Source of the DNA: Methylotenera sp. UBA6020
GTDB lineage: Bacteria > Pseudomonadota > Gammaproteobacteria > Burkholderiales > Methylophilaceae
Assembly (NCBI GenBank): GCA_002429455.1
Contig: DIZU01000075.1
Location: 1 to 6,009, forward strand
Direction of reading: 5' to 3'
Length of the DNA: 6,009 nucleotides
Shown here: piece by piece, positions 1 to 5,309 of the stretch
How positions within the stretch are numbered: the stretch's first letter is position 1
How the letters are laid out: every line of letters begins with the position of its first letter
Made by a program: the position numbers and the translations under genes
The notes under the pieces: generated by a model
Databases searched by the model: none
The model's input: the letters and a program-made list of their open reading frames with translations, nothing else
What the model was told of the DNA's origin: nothing

Positions 1-35
1 TACCATCGAATTGCTTTTTTTAGCCGAATAATCAT
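1..35 (-). CDS. possible start of a divergent gene, cut by the left edge
   Basis: On the - strand an ATG at 35-33 is preceded by GGAG at a spacing of 8 bases, a good ribosome-binding arrangement. It opens a frame that stays open to the window edge, reading MIIRLKKAIRW. Eleven codons are too few to identify a product, and I do not recognise it. In many betaproteobacteria rpsB lies divergent to map, but this N-terminus is not that of ribosomal protein S2. Two + strand frames are also open from base 1 (ending in stops at 29-31 and 49-51), so the stretch could instead be the 3' end of a + strand gene. Low confidence. Confidence 0.22.
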   Translation of the reverse strand, partial: MIIRLKKAIRW

Positions 36-93
36 GGCAATTTCTCCATAACATACTGTTATTGTTATAACTTATATTAATAAAACGGTGTAC

Positions 94-109
94 CTGAATA
101 TTAATTCAG
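94..109. repeat. short perfect inverted repeat, possible operator
   Basis: CTGAAT and ATTCAG form 6-bp arms around the loop ATTA. No U-tract follows on either strand, so it does not look like a terminator. It lies about 160 bp upstream of the map -10 element and about 60 bp upstream of the possible divergent start at 35. An operator role is only a guess. Confidence 0.2.
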
Positions 110-267
110 CGACGTATTTAGCAAGAACTCCTGCCTTTATTATGAGGTCAGAGATTGGCTGATCTTTGAGGATCACTAAACGAGATAGCATCAAGCCCAA
201 TAAGCTCAAGACTCTAATTTGATAAATAGTTGTATTAAGACTGCACTTTCTGCATCAACAGAACGGC

Positions 268-278
268 TATGTTAGAAT
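268..278 (+). promoter_or_regulatory. extended -10 promoter of map-glnD
   Basis: The element TATGTTAGAAT combines a -10 hexamer TAGAAT (273-278, five of six matches to TATAAT) with the TG of an extended -10 motif at 270-271, one base upstream of the hexamer. No convincing -35 hexamer lies 16-18 bases upstream, as is common for extended -10 promoters. Transcription would start near 284-286, giving a leader of about 25 bases before the map ATG. Confidence 0.5.
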
Positions 279-308
279 GCATTATCACATCATTAAATTA
301 GTAAGTTC

Positions 309-1106
309 ATGGCAATTTCAATCAAAAACCAGCAAGATATTGCAAAAATGCGCATCGCAGGCAAGCTTGCCTCTGAAGTGCTTGATTTCATTACTCCTCA
401 CGTAGTGCATGGCGTCACCACCGAGCAGCTAGACAAGCTTTGTCACGATTATATCGTGGACGTGCAAAAGGCCATCCCGGCACCGCTGAATTATGCGCCT
501 GATGGACATACGCCCTACCCCAAATCCATCTGCACTTCAATCAACCATCAAATTTGCCATGGTGTGCCTAGCGACAAAGCCTTAAAAAATGGCGATATCG
601 TTAACATTGATGTGACCGTCATTAAAGATGGTTACCACGGAGATACTAGCCGCATGTTTTACGTGGGTGACCCATCAATTCAAGCCAAACGTTTATGTGA
701 AATCACCTATCAAGCCATGTGGATAGGCATTGCTAAAGTGAAGCCAGGCGCCACATTGGGTGATATTGGCCACGCTATTCAAACTTTTGCTGAAAAAAGT
801 GGTTACAGCGTTGTGCGTGAATTTTGTGGACATGGTATTGGCAAAGTGTTTCATGAAGAGCCGCAAGTGTTGCATTACGGCAAACCAGGCATGGGACTCA
901 AACTCCAGGCAGGAATGATGTTCACGATTGAACCAATGATTAATGCCGGCAAACGTGATATTAGACAAATGCCGGATGGCTGGACGATAGTGACAAAAGA
1001 CCGTAGCCTCTCTGCACAATGGGAGCACACTCTATTAGTGACCGATACAGGATTTGAAGTCATGACCTTGTCTAGCGGATCGCCGCCCATACCCGCTTTT
1101 GTTTAA
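309..1106 (+). CDS. map: type I methionine aminopeptidase
   Basis: This cytoplasmic metalloprotease removes the initiator methionine from nascent proteins once it has been deformylated. The 265-residue protein is a complete single-domain type I MetAP (E. coli form 264 aa) with no N-terminal extension. All five metal ligands are visible at the expected spacing: D101 and D112 (in NIDVTVIKDGYHGDTS), H175 (GHGIG), E208 (TIEPM) and E239 (WEHT). The substrate-side histidines H84 (CHGVP) and H182 are also present. The ATG at 309 gives the usual family start; the Shine-Dalgarno is weak (AGTAAG just upstream). An extended -10 promoter precedes it, and glnD follows after 20 bp, so the two are probably co-transcribed. 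Map next to glnD is a familiar arrangement in beta- and gammaproteobacteria. The identification is firm. Confidence 0.97.
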   Translation: MAISIKNQQDIAKMRIAGKLASEVLDFITPHVVHGVTTEQLDKLCHDYIVDVQKAIPAPLNYAPDGHTPYPKSICTSINHQICHGVPSDKALKNGDIVNIDVTVIKDGYHGDTSRMFYVGDPSIQAKRLCEITYQAMWIGIAKVKPGATLGDIGHAIQTFAEKSGYSVVREFCGHGIGKVFHEEPQVLHYGKPGMGLKLQAGMMFTIEPMINAGKRDIRQMPDGWTIVTKDRSLSAQWEHTLLVTDTGFEVMTLSSGSPPIPAFV

Positions 1107-1126
1107 ACATCGGGATTTAATTTTGT

Positions 1127-3796
1127 ATGAAATCTGGTTTTATAAAAGGTCCGGCAGAAACTTCTGCAACAAGTAAAGCTGACGCCAATAAAACGGACGA
1201 TAGTAAAGCTGAAAAAGAGAGTATTTCTTTCTGGCGAAAGCACCTTAAAGATGGATTTTCAGCATTAAAAGCAGATTTCACGCAACACCCCAACACCACC
1301 AGGCTCTTCAAACAACACTGCAAGCTCATTGATGGCTTACTCGCTGCAATATGGACGCAAGCACATATTGATGAAAGGTGTTGTTTGATTGCGGTAGGCG
1401 GTTACGGACGTGGTGAACTATACCCACAGTCTGACATTGACTTGCTTATTTTACTGCCAGAACATTCGTCCGAGGATTTTCCATTCAATAGCAACATTGA
1501 AGCACTGATCGGTTTACTATGGGACATAGGCTTAAATGTTGGTCATAGCGTACGAAGCCTGAGTGAATGTATCGCCGAGGCGAAAAAAGACATCACAGTA
1601 CAAACCAATGTAATGGAATCGCGCCTATTGATTGGCGACTCAACCCTCTACCAAAGCTTTTTAAGCAGTATTGATAGCACGATGGACGTGCCTGCTTTTT
1701 TTGTTGCGAAACTTAAAGAGCAAGACAACCGTCATGCCAAATTTAATGACACCGCCTACAATCTAGAACCCAACATCAAAGAAAGCCCCGGTGGTCTGCG
1801 CGATTTGCACATGATTGCGTGGCTAACACGCAGCTTAAATATACGCAATGGCCTGCGGGCAAACACTGGCAACACTTGGACAATACTAGAAAAACACAAC
1901 GTCATCTCTGCGCTCGAAGTTCGTCAAATTCGTCATCATGAAAAAAACCTGCAATTACTACGGATACGCTTGCATTTTTTGAGTGGTCGCCGGGAAGACC
2001 GCTTGCTGTTTGATTTTCAAAATGAACTAGCCGCAACATTAGGTTACGTCAACACACCACGTAAACGCGCCAGTGAGCAGTTGATGCAAAGCTATTATCA
2101 TAGCGTTAAGTTTGTGCTCTTAATGAATGAAATTTTGCTTAAACTACTACAGCAAATGCTGTCAGCCACGCCGCCTATTATTAAACCGGTGAATGCCCAT
2201 TTTGAAGCGCACAATCAACTATTAGAAGCGAAAACAGCAGGCTTATTGCAACAACATCCCTCGGCTATATTAGAGGCTTTTTTATTGTTGCAACAGCACC
2301 CAGAGCTGACCGGCATGGGGGCAACATTGCTGCGTAACTTGCAGCGCGTTAAGAAATTAGTGAATCGTGATTTTCGACAAAGCCAGCAAAACAAAAAACT
2401 ATTTATTGAAATATTATCCCAACCCAATGGCGTCAATCATGCATTACGTGCGATGAATCACTATGGCATTTTAGGCAGCTATATTCCGGCATTCGGTAAA
2501 ATCATTGGTCAAATGCAGCACGACTTGTTTCATGTCTACACCGTAGATGAGCATATTCTCAACGTGCTAGCTAATTTACGTCGCTTTGCAAAACCTGAAC
2601 TCAAACATGAATTTCCGCTTTGCAGTCAGTTATTCGCAGCATTTGATGCGCCACATTTATTGTACTTAGCTGCGTTATTTCATGACATTGCAAAAGGTCG
2701 CGGCGGTGATCACTCTACGCTAGGCACAATGGATGCAATCAGATTTTGCAAGCTGCATGGATTACCAAAAGCAGACACCGCATTGGTTGCATGGCTGGTA
2801 GCATCACATTTAAAAATGTCATCTACTGCGCAAAAGTCTGATTTATCTGACCCGAGCGTCATCGAATCATTCGCGCATTTCGTGCAGAATGAACGCAACT
2901 TAATTGCACTTTATCTGCTGACTGTTGCTGACATTCGAGGTACCAGTCCAGTAGTATGGAATGCATGGAAAGCACGGCTGCTGGAAAGCTTGTTCTATGC
3001 AACCAAACATGCACTGGCACACCAAGTACTGTATTCACAACAAGCCATTGCTGCGCGAAAGACAGAAGCTGCAGAAAAGTTAAATAAATTTGGTTTAAGT
3101 ACCCACTCTTATGAGCCTTTATGGGCACAATTTGGATCCAGTTACTTCGTTCGCCATGAAAGCGATGAAATTGCATGGCATAGTCGTTTACTTACCCCAC
3201 ACTTGAATACCACAGAACCGATTGTTCGTGCTCGATTAAGCCCAAGTGGTGACGGCATTCAAGTGATGATTTATACCAAAGATCAAAATGATCTGTTCGC
3301 GAAAATCTGTAACTTTTTTGACCGTATGGGATACAACATCGTAGAGGCTAAAATCTATACAACAGATCATGCTTATGCGCTGAATAGTTTTATTATTTTA
3401 GATGAGTCAGGTAAATCGATTAGTTATAGTGGTTTATTGAAATTTATTGAGGTTGAGCTTGCACAAAAGATTAGCGATACCGGCCAATTAGAACCCCCGC
3501 TTCAGGGGCGCATTAGTCGCCAAGTGAAACACATGCCAATTCAAGCACAAGTCACCATTATCGAAGAAGCGGACAATAATAATCATAAATTAGAAATTAT
3601 TGCCAATGACCGTCCTGGCTTACTGGCAACGCTGGCGCATAAATTTTTAATGTTGGAGATTGAATTACACAACGCAAAAATCAATACCCTAGGCAATCGT
3701 GCCGAAGACAGTTTTTTAATTTCAGCGAAAAAAGGTCAAAAGTTAGACGCGCAACGCATCCAAACGTTACGAGAAACACTTATCGCAGAAATTTAA
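1127..3796 (+). CDS. glnD: bifunctional PII uridylyltransferase/uridylyl-removing enzyme
   Basis: GlnD senses glutamine. It uridylylates PII proteins (GlnB/GlnK) when nitrogen is scarce and removes UMP when glutamine is high, so it feeds into control of glutamine synthetase and NtrBC. The 889-residue length matches E. coli GlnD (890). Domains in order are: a variable, charged N-terminus (about 1-35); the nucleotidyltransferase with GGYGRGEL (91-98) and catalytic aspartates D103 and D105 in SDIDL; the GlnD-specific segment around NIKESPGGLRDLH (216-228); an HD phosphohydrolase domain with H476, H519-D520 and D602, responsible for UMP removal; and two C-terminal ACT domains (about 710-785 and 820-889; NDRPGLLA at 827-834) that bind glutamine. 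No key residue is missing. It starts 20 bp after map with only a weak ribosome-binding site (GGGAT, 12 bases upstream), suggesting dependence on map transcription. The identification is firm. Confidence 0.97.
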   Translation: MKSGFIKGPAETSATSKADANKTDDSKAEKESISFWRKHLKDGFSALKADFTQHPNTTRLFKQHCKLIDGLLAAIWTQAHIDERCCLIAVGGYGRGELYPQSDIDLLILLPEHSSEDFPFNSNIEALIGLLWDIGLNVGHSVRSLSECIAEAKKDITVQTNVMESRLLIGDSTLYQSFLSSIDSTMDVPAFFVAKLKEQDNRHAKFNDTAYNLEPNIKESPGGLRDLHMIAWLTRSLNIRNGLRANTGNTWTILEKHNVISALEVRQIRHHEKNLQLLRIRLHFLSGRREDRLLFDFQNELAATLGYVNTPRKRASEQLMQSYYHSVKFVLLMNEILLKLLQQMLSATPPIIKPVNAHFEAHNQLLEAKTAGLLQQHPSAILEAFLLLQQHPELTGMGATLLRNLQRVKKLVNRDFRQSQQNKKLFIEILSQPNGVNHALRAMNHYGILGSYIPAFGKIIGQMQHDLFHVYTVDEHILNVLANLRRFAKPELKHEFPLCSQLFAAFDAPHLLYLAALFHDIAKGRGGDHSTLGTMDAIRFCKLHGLPKADTALVAWLVASHLKMSSTAQKSDLSDPSVIESFAHFVQNERNLIALYLLTVADIRGTSPVVWNAWKARLLESLFYATKHALAHQVLYSQQAIAARKTEAAEKLNKFGLSTHSYEPLWAQFGSSYFVRHESDEIAWHSRLLTPHLNTTEPIVRARLSPSGDGIQVMIYTKDQNDLFAKICNFFDRMGYNIVEAKIYTTDHAYALNSFIILDESGKSISYSGLLKFIEVELAQKISDTGQLEPPLQGRISRQVKHMPIQAQVTIIEEADNNNHKLEIIANDRPGLLATLAHKFLMLEIELHNAKINTLGNRAEDSFLISAKKGQKLDAQRIQTLRETLIAEI

Positions 3797-3801
3797 CTAC
3801 C

Positions 3802-3823
3802 GGAATTTGATCAGTTAAATTCC
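3802..3823. terminator. hairpin between convergent glnD and cupin genes
   Basis: GGAATTT (3802-3808) pairs perfectly with AAATTCC (3817-3823). In glnD-sense RNA a G-U and an A-U pair extend the stem to nine pairs around the tetraloop UCAG. It sits in the 36-bp gap between the two convergent stop codons. No U-tract follows in either direction, so it would be at best a weak or Rho-assisted bidirectional terminator, or an mRNA 3'-end protector. A second inverted repeat, TTTAACT (3792-3798) with AGTTAAA (3813-3819), overlaps it and cannot form at the same time. Confidence 0.35.
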
Positions 3824-3832
3824 AGTCAAAAA

Positions 3833-4108
3833 TCAACCCAGTTGATAGTGCTTGCGCAGCGCTTTTTTAACGTTCCAAGTACAAGACAACCCAACTGGAA
3901 ACGTCACTAGATCTCCGGCCTGAAAACTAACCGTAGCACTGCCATCATTCGGCGTAATCGTCACTTCGCCCTCAAGAATATATGCGATTTCTTGTGTGCC
4001 AAAGCTCCACGGGAATTGTGACACTTCTTTAGTCCAGATTGGCCAACGAGAAACGCCTAGCGACGCTAATTTTTCTACAGTTGGTTTTTCTACAATAATC
4101 TTACTCAT
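3833..4108 (-). CDS. small TM1112-like cupin protein, downstream copy
   Basis: This 91-residue protein is a single small cupin beta-barrel domain of the COG3450/DUF861-type group. From memory it strongly resembles Thermotoga maritima TM1112, a structurally solved cupin of unknown function: shared features are EKPT near the N-terminus, WPIW.KEVS (22-30), YILEGEV (43-49), GDLVTFP (65-71) and a C-terminal RKHY (85-88). The HxH of cupin motif 1 is absent (IAYILEGE instead), and motif 2 has Thr/Trp where the metal-binding His would be. It therefore probably does not hold metal in the classical way, which appears usual for this subgroup. AGGAG, 7-8 bases before the ATG, supports the start. It is about 55% identical (hand alignment) to the cupin encoded just upstream, so the pair arose by duplication. 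A terminator separates the two, so it needs its own promoter or readthrough. No signal peptide or membrane segment is seen. Function unknown. Confidence 0.85.
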   Translation of the reverse strand: MSKIIVEKPTVEKLASLGVSRWPIWTKEVSQFPWSFGTQEIAYILEGEVTITPNDGSATVSFQAGDLVTFPVGLSCTWNVKKALRKHYQLG

Positions 4109-4163
4109 ATCAAAACTCCTAAAATATTGTTTAATTCAAACATTATTTACTTAAGAAGACCCA

Positions 4164-4191
4164 ATAAAAAAGCCTTGAAAGATCAAGGCTT
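4164..4191 (-). terminator. Rho-independent terminator after the upstream cupin gene
   Basis: Read on the - strand, an 8-bp perfect stem AAGCCTTG/CAAGGCTT with a 6-base loop is followed by a run of six T (complement of 4166-4171) and more A/T. This is a textbook intrinsic terminator. It lies about 47 bp beyond the stop of the upstream cupin gene and about 56 bp before the start of the downstream one, so it should largely separate the two. Confidence 0.8.
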
Positions 4192-4216
4192 ATTGTAAAA
4201 CTTAACACTGCCGCTA

Positions 4217-4231
4217 AGCAATGGAATTGCT
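4217..4231. repeat. small hairpin just after the upstream cupin stop codon
   Basis: AGCAAT and ATTGCT form a perfect 6-bp stem with a 3-base loop seven bases beyond the cupin stop codon. On the - strand, GCTA at the stop codon can also pair with TAGC beyond the hairpin (4213-4216), leaving a bulge. No U-tract follows on the - strand, so this is not the terminator; a 3'-end stabilising role is possible. Confidence 0.3.
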
Positions 4232-4237
4232 CACTTT

Positions 4238-4513
4238 TTAGCTGTGTTTGTAATGCTTACGTAAAGGTTGCACTACTTCCCAGTTTGTTTTCAAACCTTT
4301 AGGGAATACAACAAAGTCACCGGCTTTAATCACAACTTTTTCGCCGCCTTGTGGGGTTACATGAATTTCACCCTCTAACAAGTAAGCGCTTTCTGTCATG
4401 CCGAAATCCAATGGGAATTTAGACACTTCTTTTTCCCAGATAGACCAGCTAGATACACCTAATTGCTTTAACTTTTCTTCAGACGGGTTATGTTCTACAG
4501 TGATTTGGCTCAT
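4238..4513 (-). CDS. small TM1112-like cupin protein, upstream copy
   Basis: This 91-residue cupin-fold protein is a paralogue of the downstream neighbour and of the same length, with one single-residue gap in each direction in the alignment. Shared landmarks are LGVS.W.IW.KEVS.FP (18-34), AYLLEGE (43-49), AGDFVVFPKGL (64-74) and RKHY (86-89). As in its neighbour, the HxH metal motif and the motif 2 histidine are missing. The start is set at the ATG at 4513-4511, because AGGAAG lies just upstream and the N-terminus MSQITVE then matches MSKIIVE of the paralogue. A longer reading from a TTG at 4546 would begin at the tRNA terminator and add 11 residues absent from the paralogue. The gene starts 66 bp after the tRNA-Ser 3' end with no clear promoter of its own; the best candidate (TTAAAC, 17 bases, CATACT) overlaps the tRNA terminator and is weak. 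Function unknown. Confidence 0.85.
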   Translation of the reverse strand: MSQITVEHNPSEEKLKQLGVSSWSIWEKEVSKFPLDFGMTESAYLLEGEIHVTPQGGEKVVIKAGDFVVFPKGLKTNWEVVQPLRKHYKHS

Positions 4514-4536
4514 TTGACTTCCTAGATAGTATGGAT

Positions 4537-4567
4537 TACAAAACAAAGCCGTTTAACATTAAACGGC
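4537..4567 (-). terminator. terminator of tRNA-Ser
   Basis: On the - strand GCCGTTTAA and TTAAACGGC form a perfect inverted repeat (8-9 bp stem, very small loop), followed by TTTGTTTTGT. The T-run is broken by G, so termination may be partial. It begins 11 bases after the tRNA CCA end and ends 24 bases before the cupin ATG. Any leakage would put the cupin gene on the tRNA transcript. Confidence 0.75.
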
Positions 4568-4578
4568 AGTATAAAAAT

Positions 4579-4668
4579 TGGCGGAAGAGGTGAGATTCGA
4601 ACTCACGGTGGGCTCGCACCCACGACAGTTTTCAAGACTGTAGCATTAAACCGCTCTGCCACTCTTCC
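4579..4668 (-). tRNA. tRNA-Ser (anticodon UGA)
   Basis: The 90-base gene folds as a class II tRNA. The acceptor stem is GGAAGAG (5') with CTCTTCC (3'), then discriminator G and an encoded CCA (4581-4579). The anticodon stem ACAGT/ACTGT encloses the loop CTTGAAA, with anticodon TGA at 4634-4632, reading UCN serine codons (chiefly UCA). The long variable arm GTGGG/CCCAC is the hallmark of tRNA-Ser. The T arm GTGAG/CTCAC has the usual TTCGAAT loop. The gene lies between def and the cupin genes, with a strong promoter upstream and a hairpin terminator downstream. I found no second copy of its 3' end nearby that would mark an integrated element. Confidence 0.96.
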
Positions 4669-4722
4669 TTTTTAGATTTACTTAAATAGCTCGCATTTTT
4701 TCAAATACTTTTCGCTACTATT

Positions 4723-4738
4723 GGTTGTTTTCTCAACC
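4723..4738 (-). other. hairpin in the tRNA-Ser precursor leader
   Basis: GGTTG and CAACC form a 5-bp stem around a 6-base A-rich loop (AGAAAA on the - strand). It would lie at or next to the 5' end of a transcript starting near 4738-4741, about 55-70 bases ahead of the mature tRNA. No T-run follows, so it is not a terminator. If transcription instead comes through from def, an outer CGCT/AGCG pairing (4713-4744) can lengthen it. Confidence 0.3.
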
Positions 4739-4746
4739 GAAGCGGC

Positions 4747-4774
4747 ATTATAGCAAAAGATTAGTCATTTTGAA
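4747..4774 (-). promoter_or_regulatory. promoter of tRNA-Ser, inside the def 3' end
   Basis: On the - strand there is a perfect -10 hexamer TATAAT (4752-4747) preceded by TGC, which makes it an extended -10. At 16 bp upstream lies TTCAAA (4774-4769), four of six matches to the -35 consensus and within the last codons of def. Predicted start is near 4740, giving a leader of about 70 bases. I saw no terminator between def and this promoter, so def transcripts may also read into the tRNA. Confidence 0.7.
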
Positions 4775-5309
4775 TATCCTGATTAGGAAAAAATACATCA
4801 GAATAACCAAAATCTCTTAAATCCTTGATTCGCATGGGGTATAAAATGCCATCCAGATGGTCGCACTCATGCTGCACTACGCGCGCGTGAAAGCCATTCA
4901 CCAATCGATCAATTTTATTACCATACTGATCAAAACCGGTGTAATGCAAGCGAACATAGCGCGGCACTATACCACGCATACCTGGTACTGATAAACAGCC
5001 TTCCCAATCGTCTTCCATTTCAGCATTAACCGGCGTTAATACTGGATTAATCAACACGGTGTAAGGTACGAAATCGGCATCAGGGTAACGAGGATTTTGA
5101 CGTTGATCCGTCTCCTTTTGACCAAAAATAATCACACGCAAACTCACGCCAATTTGCGGTGCCGCGATACCGGCACCATCCAAATGTTGCATGGTATCTT
5201 CCATGTCTTGAATCAGGGCATGCAGATCTGTTGTATCAAACTGCTTAACTGGCTCCGCTTTCAATAATAAGCATGGCTCGCCCATGCGTAATACGGTTTT
5301 AACTGCCAA
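4761..5309 (-). CDS. def: peptide deformylase
   Basis: Peptide deformylase is a cytoplasmic Fe(II)/Zn enzyme that removes the formyl group from N-terminal fMet at the ribosome, the step before methionine aminopeptidase. All three family motifs are present: GAGIAAPQ (45-52), EGCLS (103-107, ligand C105) and HECDH (147-151, ligands H147 and H151, catalytic E148). I choose the TTG at 5309-5307 as start because the protein then begins MAVKTVLRMG, the usual N-terminus, and GGAG stands 9 bases upstream. A TTG at 5345 would add 12 residues (MRSWLDRTEIST) encoded inside the neighbouring gene, without a clear ribosome-binding site. The chosen start gives 182 residues, normal to slightly long for the family. 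The gene overlaps the phosphorylase stop by 11 bp, so it is probably co-transcribed and translationally coupled. The function is firm; the start is likely but not certain. Confidence 0.95.
   Translation of the reverse strand: MAVKTVLRMGEPCLLLKAEPVKQFDTTDLHALIQDMEDTMQHLDGAGIAAPQIGVSLRVIIFGQKETDQRQNPRYPDADFVPYTVLINPVLTPVNAEMEDDWEGCLSVPGMRGIVPRYVRLHYTGFDQYGNKIDRLVNGFHARVVQHECDHLDGILYPMRIKDLRDFGYSDVFFPNQDIQND

Larger units (their letters stand above)
36..308. other. AT-rich intergenic region upstream of map
   Basis: No coding frame of useful length is seen on either strand. The region holds three short perfect inverted repeats: ATAAC/GTTAT at 48-62, next to the palindrome GTTATAAC at 64-71; CTGAAT/ATTCAG with a 4-base loop at 94-109; and TGATC/GATCA with a 6-base loop at 160-175. 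Its right end contains the probable map promoter. The repeats are short enough to arise by chance in AT-rich DNA, and I cannot assign a regulator to any of them. If a divergent gene starts at 35, this is the shared promoter region of two units. Confidence 0.5.

Noticed and set aside
32..319. A 13-base direct repeat, TCATGGCAATTTC, at 32-44 and at the map start (307-319)
   Set aside because: A shared 13-mer is not very improbable in 6 kb, the flanks do not match, and the first copy leads to a stop after five codons. A duplicated start region cannot be supported.
693..1090. Antisense open frames opposite the second half of map
   Set aside because: They lie wholly inside a well-supported gene, have no recognisable motif or ribosome-binding site, and look like chance frames.
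2215..3176. Antisense open frames within glnD (2215-2436, 2710-2898, 2859-3176)
   Set aside because: glnD is intact with all domains across this stretch. The antisense products are Cys-rich or otherwise unlike real proteins and have no neighbours or signals.
3495..3510. CCCC/GGGG hairpin inside glnD
   Set aside because: It lies in the coding sequence between the two ACT domains, has no T-run after it, and needs no explanation beyond codon content.
4544..4546. Longer start (TTG) for the upstream cupin
   Set aside because: It begins at the edge of the tRNA terminator stem and adds residues missing from the paralogue. ATG 4513 has a good AGGAAG and aligns with its neighbour.
4579..4668. tRNA-Ser as an integration site with the cupins as inserted cargo
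   Set aside because: No integrase, no second copy of the tRNA 3' end, and no direct repeat flanks the cupin genes. Simple neighbourhood is the easier reading.
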